Below are positions 10,363 to 17,494 of a stretch of DNA of 64,000 bases, in pieces. The notes under the pieces were generated by a model. That model saw only the letters and a program-made list of their open reading frames with translations, was not told the origin of the DNA and made no database searches. A program made the position numbers and the translations under genes. Position 1 is the stretch's first letter; each line of letters starts with the position of its first letter. This stretch comes from Pyxidicoccus fallax (lineage in GTDB: Bacteria > Myxococcota > Myxococcia > Myxococcales > Myxococcaceae): positions 1 to 64,000 of the forward strand of contig NZ_JABBJJ010000018.1 in NCBI RefSeq assembly GCF_012933655.1, written 5' to 3'.

Positions 10363-11478
10363 GTGAGCGACGACCTACCCGATTCCTCGCAGGAACTGAG
10401 CGCCGTGCTGGACGACATGCGCCGCCACCTGCTCTGGCAGGAGGAGGCCGCCGGCCGTGTGCTGATGATTGACGCGAAGGCCGCGTCGGAGCTGCAGCGC
10501 ACCGCGCCCTCGCTGCGCTCCCTGCTGACCCGCGCCAACGGAACGCCGGAGCCCGCCGCACGGCCCGCGCCCATCGCGGCCCGGGCCACGAGCGCCGCCC
10601 CCCTGGCCCGGCCGCTCCCGGGTGCCGAGGGGGCAGGGGCTCCTCCGGCCCCCGTGTCCACCGGCCGCAATGGAGTGGCGTCCCCGGCGATGAACCCTCC
10701 GGGTCGAGCCGTGGCGGCTGCACCTTCCACGTCCCATACCTCCACCGAGGCGCCGATGCGCCCGGTGCCGACAGGGCCCACCGTCTCTCCGCTGTCCGCG
10801 AAGGGACCGGCGACACGGTCTCCCGCCACGGGTGGGGCGGGTGTGCTCCTCGACGTGCCGCGGGAGGCCCCCGGCGACAAGGGACCGCTGCCCGGAATGG
10901 GCGAGGGCGACCGGCCGACGCTGGACGAAATCCGCCGCGAGCTGGGCGACTGCAAGCGCTGCAAGCTGTGCGGCACGCGCAAGAACATCGTGTTCGGCTC
11001 GGGCAACCCGCGCGCGGAGCTGGTCTTCGTGGGCGAGGGCCCGGGCGAGAACGAGGACCTGCAGGGCGTCCCCTTCGTCGGCGCGGCCGGTGAGCTGCTG
11101 ACGAAGATGATTGAGGCGATGGACTTCCGCCGCGACGAGGTCTACATCTGCAACGTGGTGAAGTGCCGGCCGCCGGGCAACCGCAACCCGGAGCCGGACG
11201 AAATCGCCGCGTGCGAGCCCTTCCTGCGCGCGCAGCTCGCGGCCATCCGCCCGAAGGTGGTGGTGGCGCTGGGCAAGTTCGCGGCGCAGACGCTGCTGCG
11301 CGACAGCACGCCCATCACCCGCCTGCGCGGCAACTGGCGCACCTACGAGGGCATCCAGCTCATGCCCACCTTCCACCCGGCGTACCTGCTGCGCAGCCCG
11401 GCGGAGAAGCGCAAGGCGTGGGAGGACCTGCAGGCGGTGATGAAGGTTCTCGGAAAGCAACCCGGCTCACGCGCCTAG
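10363..11478 (+). CDS. uracil-DNA glycosylase, family 4 (UdgA-type, 4Fe-4S)
   Basis: Removes uracil from DNA as the first step of base excision repair. The catalytic domain occupies about residues 185-365. Iron-sulfur ligands are visible: CKRCKLC (from residue 197), the Cys of KCRPPGNRNP and that of ACEPFL. Active-site motifs are GEGPGENEDLQGVPFVG and FHPAYLLR. The usual family length is about 200-220 residues; this one carries about 180 extra N-terminal residues: a helix (about 8-45) followed by an Ala/Pro/Arg-rich linker of low complexity. The GTG at 10363 is the most upstream plausible start. The N-terminal part could tether the enzyme to another repair protein, as in similar polymerase-linked UDGs; that is inference. 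Confidence 0.92.
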   Translation: MSDDLPDSSQELSAVLDDMRRHLLWQEEAAGRVLMIDAKAASELQRTAPSLRSLLTRANGTPEPAARPAPIAARATSAAPLARPLPGAEGAGAPPAPVSTGRNGVASPAMNPPGRAVAAAPSTSHTSTEAPMRPVPTGPTVSPLSAKGPATRSPATGGAGVLLDVPREAPGDKGPLPGMGEGDRPTLDEIRRELGDCKRCKLCGTRKNIVFGSGNPRAELVFVGEGPGENEDLQGVPFVGAAGELLTKMIEAMDFRRDEVYICNVVKCRPPGNRNPEPDEIAACEPFLRAQLAAIRPKVVVALGKFAAQTLLRDSTPITRLRGNWRTYEGIQLMPTFHPAYLLRSPAEKRKAWEDLQAVMKVLGKQPGSRA

Positions 11479-11505
11479 CGCGGCCACTCTGAGGGGGAGG
11501 CACGG

Positions 11506-12513
11506 ATGAAGGGAGTGCTGGAAACGCGCGAGCTGCAGTCACCCGCGCTGGAGTCCAATCCGCTGGGAGACCCGGCCCGGCGCCGGCTCACCGTGTACCT
11601 GCCGCCGGGCTACGGCGAGGGAGACCGGCGCTTCCCGGTCGTCTACTTCCTGCACGCCTTCGGCAACAGCGGCGGCACGTGGACGAACGCCTCGGGCTTC
11701 GCCCCCACCGTCCCCGAGCGCATGGACGCGCTCATCGAGTCCGGAGCGATTCCGCCCGCCATCGGCGTGTTCCCGGACGGGTGGACGTCGCTGGGCGGCA
11801 GCCAGTGGGTGAACAGCGACGCCATCGGCCGCTACCGCGACTACCTGGCCAAGGACGTGGTGGGCTTCGTGGACCGCACGTACCGCACGCTGCCGAAGGC
11901 GGCCTCGCGCGCGGTGGTGGGCCACAGCTCCGGTGGCTACGGCGCGCTGGTGATGGGCCGCTACCACCCGGAGGTGTTCTCGCACCTGGGCGCGCACGCG
12001 GCGGACTCGTATTTCGAGTACTGCTACCTGCCGGACCTGCCCAAGGCGGCGGCCTCGCTGCTCAAGGCGGGCGGGGTGGAGCCCTGGCACGCGGAGTTCC
12101 GCAAGCGCGTGCGCGAGACGAAGATGCGCGGCGACGACTTCCCGGTGGTGAACACGCTGGCGATGGCGGCGGCGTACTCTCCGAAGAAGGGCGAGCCGCT
12201 CAACGTGGAGCTGCCCTTCGACGCGCAGACGGGCCGCATCAAGCTGGACGTGTGGAACCGCTGGCTGGTGCACGACCCGGTGCGCTTCGTGCCCAAGTTC
12301 CTGGACGCGTTCCGCAAGCTGAAGACGGTGTTCCTCGACTGCGGCACCCGCGACGAGTTCAACATCCGCTGGGGCACGCGCATGCTCGCCGAGGACCTCA
12401 AGGGCGCTGGCGTGGAGCTGGTGCACGAGGAGTTCGAGGACGGGCACTCCGGCGTGTCGTACCGCTTCGAGCGCTCGCTGTCGGTGCTGGTGCCGAAGCT
12501 GGCCCGCGAGTAG
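11506..12513 (+). CDS. alpha/beta-hydrolase esterase (esterase D / putative esterase family)
   Basis: A 335-residue protein of the PF00756 esterase fold. The nucleophile elbow is GHSSGGYGAL (Ser near residue 145), preceded by the oxyanion-region stretch PVVYFLHAFGNSGGTW. The likely acid and His are in LDCGTRDEFNI and FEDGHSGVSYR. There is no signal peptide, so it is probably cytoplasmic. The substrate is unknown; relatives act on S-formylglutathione, siderophore esters or carbohydrate esters. GGGGGAGG lies just upstream of the ATG. It starts 27 bp after the uracil-DNA glycosylase gene and may share its transcript. Confidence 0.85.
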   Translation: MKGVLETRELQSPALESNPLGDPARRRLTVYLPPGYGEGDRRFPVVYFLHAFGNSGGTWTNASGFAPTVPERMDALIESGAIPPAIGVFPDGWTSLGGSQWVNSDAIGRYRDYLAKDVVGFVDRTYRTLPKAASRAVVGHSSGGYGALVMGRYHPEVFSHLGAHAADSYFEYCYLPDLPKAAASLLKAGGVEPWHAEFRKRVRETKMRGDDFPVVNTLAMAAAYSPKKGEPLNVELPFDAQTGRIKLDVWNRWLVHDPVRFVPKFLDAFRKLKTVFLDCGTRDEFNIRWGTRMLAEDLKGAGVELVHEEFEDGHSGVSYRFERSLSVLVPKLARE

Positions 12514-12522
12514 CGCGCGGGC

Positions 12523-13266
12523 TCAGCACCCGTGCGACGGGTAGTTCACGGGCCACAAGAGCAGCGTGTCCTGCCCGTCCACCAGCCGCACCCAGCCTCG
12601 CCGCCGGTACTGGTCTTCCTTCTCGTCGAAGACCAGGACCTCCGCGAAGTCGCCCACGCGCCTGCCGAGGATGACGGAGTCGTCGTGCAGGTCCAGGTCC
12701 GTGGGGCTCGCCGAGTCCTCCGGCGCCTCGCGGACGACCAGCGGCGGCTGGCCCTCGCGGCGGAGCTTGAAGAACTCGACGCCCTTGTCCTCGAAGGCCT
12801 CCAGCGGGCGGAGGCTCTCAATCGTCACCCACACCGCCGTGGGGCTGTTGTCGCCCCCTTCACGGAGCCAGGCCTTCCGGCCGCTCCGGAGGTCGAGCAT
12901 GACGTGGGCGTACTGGACGGAGACGCCGTGCTCGGCGACGCGCTCGTGCGCGAAGGCGGGGTAGCAGTCCTCCTGCCAGCCGCCGGGGTCGCTCCAGCGG
13001 CTCACCGGAACGGTCCTCGCGCGCGGGACGGGGCTGGCGGGCTGGAAGCCGATGCCGCGGCGCTCGAACAGGGGTACCTCGGGCTCGGAGCCCTCGGGGA
13101 AGGTGGCGCAGACCACGTGGGTGACGCCGCGCAGGTGGGCGTCGGGAATCTCGTCCCGGCGCGCGAGCACTTCCTGCGCGGACGCGGACGTGGGCAGCGC
13201 GAGCAGCGTCACGGCGAGGGCGCTCGTGAGCGGCAGCAGGGCTCGGAAGTCGGGGTGGGTTGCCAT
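12523..13266 (-). CDS. secreted hypothetical protein
   Basis: A 247-residue protein with a Sec signal peptide (hydrophobic core LLPLTSALAVTLLALPTSASA, cleavage near residue 30). No family recognised. The mature part has many charged/beta-type segments (VRLVDGQDTLLLWPVNYPSHGC at the C-terminus) and only three cysteines. ATG at 13266 is chosen over 13272 because AAAGG sits at proper distance. It converges with the esterase gene (stops 9 bp apart) and is divergent from kdd. Confidence 0.65.
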   Translation of the reverse strand: MATHPDFRALLPLTSALAVTLLALPTSASAQEVLARRDEIPDAHLRGVTHVVCATFPEGSEPEVPLFERRGIGFQPASPVPRARTVPVSRWSDPGGWQEDCYPAFAHERVAEHGVSVQYAHVMLDLRSGRKAWLREGGDNSPTAVWVTIESLRPLEAFEDKGVEFFKLRREGQPPLVVREAPEDSASPTDLDLHDDSVILGRRVGDFAEVLVFDEKEDQYRRRGWVRLVDGQDTLLLWPVNYPSHGC

Positions 13267-13368
13267 GCCCATTCCCTTTGCACCTCGCGGGCCAGCGCGG
13301 GCCGCCTGGAGATTCCCTCGGAAGCTCGCGGCGTTGGCGGGAGGGGAGGGTCTGCGCGTGGCTGGCGG

Positions 13369-13398
13369 GCCACACGGTGTGGCTGACACGCCTGTCAG
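13369..13398. promoter_or_regulatory. two abutting palindromes in the kdd divergent promoter region
   Basis: Bases 13369-13383 read GCCACAC-G-GTGTGGC, a perfect palindrome. Immediately after, sharing one base, 13383-13398 reads CTGACA-CGCC-TGTCAG, a perfect 6-bp dyad with a 4-base centre. They lie about 100 bp upstream of the kdd start and between divergent genes, a typical place for a repressor or activator operator. The binding protein is unknown. Confidence 0.45.
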
Positions 13399-13497
13399 GA
13401 ACAGAACGAAGCGGATGGGGTGACGTGGTGCTGGCCATCCCCCGGGGGGAGCGGGTAGAGGCAGCAGGGTCGCTGAGAACTTCAGGGAGACGGGAAC

Positions 13498-14529
13498 ATG
13501 GGCATCGACCTCTACGGGCTGTCCCGCGTCGTGGGAGAGCGTGGCGTGCTGCCGCAGCGCGCTCGGAAGCTGGACCCCTCGCTGCCGTGCCGCGAGGCGG
13601 AAATGCTCATCGACGTGGAGAGCCTCAACATCGACGCGGCGTCCTTCAAGCAGATCAAGGGCGAGGTGGGCGGAGACCCGGCCCGCATTGGCGCGCGCAT
13701 CCAGGAAATCGTCCGCGAGCGCGGGAAGATGCAGAACCCGGTGACGGGCTCGGGCGGCATGTTGATTGGCCGCGTGAAGGAGCTGGGCTCCCAGCACCCG
13801 GCGCGCGAGCTGCTCAAGGTGGGCGACCGCATCGCCACGCTGGTGAGCCTCACGCTGACGCCGCTGGTGATTGAGGAGGTGAAGGCGGTGCACGTGGACA
13901 TCGACCGCGTGGACATCCGCGGGCACGCGCTGCTGTTCGCCAGCGGCATCTACGCGAAGCTGCCCTCGGACATGCCGGACACGCTGGCGCTGGCGGCGCT
14001 GGACGTGTGCGGCGCGCCCGCGCTGGTGGCGCGCCACGTGCGGCCGGGCATGACGGTGGCGGTGCTGGGCGCCGGGAAGAGCGGGGCGCTGTGCCTCGCG
14101 CAGGCGCGGCGCAACCTGGAGAGCCGGGGCAAGCTCATCGCGCTGGACGTGTCGCAGGGCGCGCTGGACATGCTGTCGTCCATCGGCCTGTGCGACGTGG
14201 CGCTGAAGGTGGACGCCACGCAGGGCGTGGACGTGATGGAGGCGGTGAGCCGGGCGACGGACGGCCAGCTCTGCGACCTGGTGGTCAACTGCGCCAGCGT
14301 GGGCAACACGGAGATGGCGACCATCCTGTCCGTGAAGGATGGGGGCACGGCCATCTTCTTCTCCATGGCCACCAGCTTCACCGCGGCGGCGCTGGGCGCG
14401 GAGGGCGTGGGCAAGGACGTCACCATGGTGGTGGGCAACGGCTACGTGCCCGGCCACGCCGCGCTGACGCTGGACCTGCTGCGCACCGAGCCGGAGCTGC
14501 TCCAGCTCTTCGCCACCCGCTACGTCTGA
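13498..14529 (+). CDS. kdd: L-erythro-3,5-diaminohexanoate dehydrogenase
   Basis: Oxidative deamination of 3,5-diaminohexanoate to 5-amino-3-oxohexanoate with NAD(P)+, the third step of lysine degradation through beta-lysine. The 343-residue protein matches the family along its length: the N-terminal MGIDLYGLSRVVGERGVLPQ start is typical, and the Rossmann dinucleotide motif appears as TVAVLGAGKSGALCLAQAR (about residue 183 onward). The assignment is reinforced by kamD, kamE, kal and kce 3-8 kb downstream. It sits apart from those genes, with catalase and ankB between, so it has its own promoter; AGGGAGACGGGAAC precedes the ATG. Confidence 0.92.
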   Translation: MGIDLYGLSRVVGERGVLPQRARKLDPSLPCREAEMLIDVESLNIDAASFKQIKGEVGGDPARIGARIQEIVRERGKMQNPVTGSGGMLIGRVKELGSQHPARELLKVGDRIATLVSLTLTPLVIEEVKAVHVDIDRVDIRGHALLFASGIYAKLPSDMPDTLALAALDVCGAPALVARHVRPGMTVAVLGAGKSGALCLAQARRNLESRGKLIALDVSQGALDMLSSIGLCDVALKVDATQGVDVMEAVSRATDGQLCDLVVNCASVGNTEMATILSVKDGGTAIFFSMATSFTAAALGAEGVGKDVTMVVGNGYVPGHAALTLDLLRTEPELLQLFATRYV

Positions 14530-14543
14530 GGGAGCCAACCGAG

Positions 14544-14906
14544 ATGACCGAGCCACTCTTCAAGCGCGTGGACACCGTCTTCATCCCGGTCCGCGACCTG
14601 AAGGACGCCATCGGCTGGTACACGTGGGCGCTGGGCTTCACGCTGCGCTGGCAGTCGGGCAACTACGCGGCCCTCAACGCGGGGGAGACCGCCGTCACGC
14701 TGCACCAGCCCGAGGGGGAGCACCGGCCCTTCGGCGACCACGCGCCGCTCAACTTCTACGCGAGCGACATCGAGGCGGCGCACCGCAAGCTGAAGGAGGC
14801 GGGCGCCACCGTGGAGAGCATCCAGACGATGCCGGGCATCCGCTTCTTCGACTTCAAGGACCCGGACGGGAACCGGCTCGGCGTCTGCTGGTTCCCGGAG
14901 AAGTAG
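14544..14906 (+). CDS. VOC-superfamily (glyoxalase/bleomycin-resistance-like) protein
   Basis: A 120-residue single-module vicinal-oxygen-chelate protein: VDTVFIPVRDLKDAIGWYTWALGF at the start and FFDFKDPDGNRLGVCWFPEK at the end give the paired beta-alpha-beta-beta-beta pattern. The metal-ligand positions are not all obvious, so it may be a binding rather than catalytic member. It starts 14 bp after the kdd stop with GAGGGAG as ribosome site, so it is probably co-transcribed with kdd. Its role in lysine breakdown, if any, is unknown. Its stop is only 7 bp from that of the convergent ankyrin gene. Confidence 0.82.
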   Translation: MTEPLFKRVDTVFIPVRDLKDAIGWYTWALGFTLRWQSGNYAALNAGETAVTLHQPEGEHRPFGDHAPLNFYASDIEAAHRKLKEAGATVESIQTMPGIRFFDFKDPDGNRLGVCWFPEK

Positions 14907-14913
14907 GGGCGGA

Positions 14914-15531
14914 CTACCGCGCGGAGGCCGAGGTCTCCGCGGGCGCGGGAGCAGGGGCGACGGGCGCGCTCGGGTCCTGCGTCGCCGCCCAGTCCTGGGC
15001 ACTGCGGCCGCTCGCGTCGCGCACCTCGGGCGAGGCGCCCTTCTGCCGCAGCTGCTCCACCACCTCCTTGCGGCCGAACAGCGAGGCGAACATCAGCGCC
15101 GTCTGGCCGAAGCGGTTGGTCTGGTCCACGGCGCAGGGCTGCTGGTTCAGCATCCCGACGATGTCCGCGTAGCCCTTGAAGGCCGCGCCCATCAGCGCGG
15201 TGTTGCCCCGGTTGTCGCCCGCGCAGGCATCCGCGCCCGCGGCGAGCAGCGCGCGCACCGTCTCCGTGTGGCCGTGGTACGCGGCCAGGATGAGGGGCGA
15301 GAAGCCCCGCGAGTCGCGCGCCTCCACGGGCGTGCCGGCCTTGATGAGCCCGGTGACGACCTCCGTGTCACCGGCACGGGCGGCGGCGAGCAGGTAGCGC
15401 TCCGCCTCGCTCGTGGCCAGCAGCCGGCCCTGGGGCGCGGGCTCCGCGCGCAGCGACATCCACGCGGCGGTGAGCAGCGCGCCCACCAGCACCAGCAGAC
15501 CGAGCGAACCAAGAAGCAGCTTGCGAATCAT
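14914..15531 (-). CDS. membrane-anchored ankyrin-repeat protein, AnkB-like catalase partner
   Basis: A 205-residue protein with an N-terminal hydrophobic segment (LLLGSLGLLVLVGALLTAAW) that would anchor it in the inner membrane facing the periplasm. About four ankyrin repeats follow (RGFSPLILAAYHGHTETVRALLAAGADA, RGNTALMGAAFKGYADIV, FGQTALMFASLFGRKEVVEQLRQKG). It lies directly downstream of the catalase on the same strand. In Pseudomonas aeruginosa the similarly placed ankB is needed for full KatB activity; the same arrangement and anchoring suggest the same role. The ATG at 15531 has GGAGG seven bases upstream. Confidence 0.85.
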   Translation of the reverse strand: MIRKLLLGSLGLLVLVGALLTAAWMSLRAEPAPQGRLLATSEAERYLLAAARAGDTEVVTGLIKAGTPVEARDSRGFSPLILAAYHGHTETVRALLAAGADACAGDNRGNTALMGAAFKGYADIVGMLNQQPCAVDQTNRFGQTALMFASLFGRKEVVEQLRQKGASPEVRDASGRSAQDWAATQDPSAPVAPAPAPAETSASAR

Positions 15532-15652
15532 GACGTCCTCCGAAGGGCAGTGGGGGGTCAACCACTCCGGTCGAGAGAGAGCCGGGATGAGCGGCGGGGG
15601 AAGACGGCGGGTTTCACCCCGACCCTCTCTCGATGAGAGCGGCGGTGCAGCG

Positions 15653-15679
15653 GGGCCCCGGCACACGGCGCCGGGGCCC
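15653..15679 (-). terminator. GC-rich hairpin between catalase and ankB
   Basis: A perfect 10-bp stem (GGGCCCCGGC / GCCGGGGCCC) with a 7-base loop lies 17 bp downstream of the catalase stop and 120 bp before the ankB start. It lacks a T run, so it may be a partial terminator or RNA-stabilising end that makes catalase mRNA more abundant than the ankB part. Confidence 0.45.
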
Positions 15680-15695
15680 GGTACAGCGGGAGACT

Positions 15696-17231
15696 TCAGC
15701 GCGAGGCCAGCGGGGCCACGGCGGCCTTGGCGTCATCCACCTTCACGCCCACGGCCTTGGCCAGCTTGGTGCCGTACTCGGGGTTGGCCATGTAGAAGTG
15801 GCCGACCATGCGCGCCTTGACGCGGGCGTCACGCACCTGGCCCAGGTCCGCGGCCAGGTTCTTCACCAGCCGCTCGCGCGCGGCGGGGTCGAGCGCGAGG
15901 TAGAAGGCGCCCGCCTGCGAGAAGTTGTCCGTCTTGTCGATGGCGCGCTGCTGCGTGGTGCCGCTCAGCGGCGCGTTGGACAGCAGGAAGGCCGCGTTGT
16001 CCTGCGTCTCACGGGTGACGCTCGGCTCGTAGTTCACTTCCGCCTTCGTGTTGCCGGAGTTCATGGCGCCGTCCTGGCTGTTGTTGTTCACCGGGGCCTT
16101 GGCGCGGTTGATGGGCAGCTGCAGGTAGTTGGTGCCGATGCGGTAGCGCTGCGTGTCCGCATACGAGAAGAGGCGGCCCTGCAGCAGCCGGTCCTCGGAC
16201 GGCTCGATGCCCGGCGGCATCACGCCCGGAGAGAAGGCCGACTGCTCGGTCTCCTCGAAGAAGTTGTCAGGCATCTTGTTGAGCGTGAACTTGCCCAGCT
16301 TGATGGACGGAACCTTGTCCTCCGGCCACACCTTCGTCGCGTCCAGCGGGTCGAACGAGAACTTGTCCAGGTCCTTCGGGTCCAGAATCTGCGCCGTCAG
16401 CTCCCACGAGGGGAACTTGCCCGCGCCGATGGTGGTGTACAGGTCCGTGGTGGCGTACTGGTAGTCCTGGGCGATGGTGCGCGCGACCTCCTCGGGGGTG
16501 TTGAGGGTCTTCACGCCCTGCTGCGAGAACCAGTTGAACTTGACGTACTTGTACTCGCCCTTCGCGTTGACGAACTTGAACGCGTGCACGCCGTGCCCGT
16601 TCATCTGGCGGTAGTTCGCCGGGATGCCCAGGTCCGAGTACACCTGCGTGAGCATGTGCGTCGACTCGGGCTGGTGCGAGAAGAAGTCGAAGAAGCGGTT
16701 CGGGTCCTGCTTGTTGGTGATGGGCGACGGCTTCAGCGAGTGCACCATGTCCGGGAACTTGATGGCGTCCCGGATGAAGAACACCGGCAGGTCATTGCCC
16801 ACCAGGTCCCAGTTGCCCTCGTCCGTGTAGAACTTGAGCGCGAAGCCACGAGGGTCCCGCACCGTCTCCGGCGAGCCGGCCTGCGGAATCACGGTGGAGA
16901 AGCGCACGAACATCGGCGTCTTCTTGCCCTTGGCGGAGAAGACGGACGCGCGGGTCAGGTTGGCGAAGTCGCCATAGCTCTCGAAGACGCCATGGGCGCC
17001 GGTGCCGCGCGCGTGCACGACGCGCTCGGGGATGCGCTCCCGGTCGAACCGGGCCAGCTTCTCGATGAGGTGGAAGTCCTCCAGCAGCACGCCGCCGCGG
17101 GGGCCCGCCGTCTTGGAGCTCTGGTTGTTGCCCACCGGAGCACCGGAGTCGGTGGTGAGGGGGGGCGGGGTGTTGGCCAGGACCGGGCTGGCGAAGAGCG
17201 CTGCCGTCAGGAACAGGGAGCGTGGATTCAC
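15696..17231 (-). CDS. katB: periplasmic monofunctional haem catalase (KatB-like)
   Basis: Disproportionates hydrogen peroxide. The 511-residue protein has the clade features: catalytic His73 in RVVHARGTGAHG, the Asn region in LVGNDLPVFFIRDA, and the haem-ligand Tyr in RLFSYADTQRYRIG. An N-terminal signal peptide (SLFLTAALFASPVLA) indicates export, as for periplasmic KatB enzymes. A GTG start at 17231 with GAGGA upstream is preferred; longer in-frame extensions would bury the signal peptide. It is followed by the ankyrin gene and is divergent from kamD across a promoter region full of dyads. The gene symbol is by analogy to the Pseudomonas katB-ankB pair. Confidence 0.92.
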   Translation of the reverse strand: MNPRSLFLTAALFASPVLANTPPPLTTDSGAPVGNNQSSKTAGPRGGVLLEDFHLIEKLARFDRERIPERVVHARGTGAHGVFESYGDFANLTRASVFSAKGKKTPMFVRFSTVIPQAGSPETVRDPRGFALKFYTDEGNWDLVGNDLPVFFIRDAIKFPDMVHSLKPSPITNKQDPNRFFDFFSHQPESTHMLTQVYSDLGIPANYRQMNGHGVHAFKFVNAKGEYKYVKFNWFSQQGVKTLNTPEEVARTIAQDYQYATTDLYTTIGAGKFPSWELTAQILDPKDLDKFSFDPLDATKVWPEDKVPSIKLGKFTLNKMPDNFFEETEQSAFSPGVMPPGIEPSEDRLLQGRLFSYADTQRYRIGTNYLQLPINRAKAPVNNNSQDGAMNSGNTKAEVNYEPSVTRETQDNAAFLLSNAPLSGTTQQRAIDKTDNFSQAGAFYLALDPAARERLVKNLAADLGQVRDARVKARMVGHFYMANPEYGTKLAKAVGVKVDDAKAAVAPLASR

Positions 17232-17341
17232 GGGTGTCTTCCTCGTCTGCGGGGGTGAGACGCCGCGCTCCAAAGCACGCCCCGTGCCGCACGGATGACC
17301 TCTGTAATATCCAGTGTTTACAAAGAGAGGCCTCCGCACTG

Positions 17342-17430
17342 CACCGAAAGGTCGGTGCAGATACCGTCCTTTCGGTGATTAACAACACCGTCCGGCCGGT
17401 GCGAAGTGCCTCAAAACCGATAATGCGGTG
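17342..17430. promoter_or_regulatory. four tandem ACCG-N6-CGGTG dyads in the katB/kamD divergent promoter
   Basis: Four 16-bp elements of identical geometry lie in a row: CACCG-N6-CGGTG at 17342-17357, TACCG-N6-CGGTG at 17362-17377, CACCG-N6-CGGTG at 17386-17401 and AACCG-N6-CGGTG at 17415-17430. Centres are 20, 24 and 29 bp apart. The first is inside a longer perfect dyad, CTGCACCGA-AAGG-TCGGTGCAG (17339-17360). The spacer of the fourth contains most of a possible -10 hexamer, GATAAT (17419-17424). This looks like a cooperative operator array for one dimeric regulator controlling catalase, the lysine operon, or both. No regulator gene is adjacent. Confidence 0.6.
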
Positions 17431-17494
17431 CGCCAACGCCCCGCGGGGCTTCTTGAGGCCTTCCGGTGGGCGGTTTGGCGGGTAAGGTGCGTCC

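Noticed and set aside
17300-17430. OxyR site controlling the catalase
   Set aside because: The ATAG-N7-CTAT pattern was looked for and not found. The dyads present are of a different type (ACCG-N6-CGGT).
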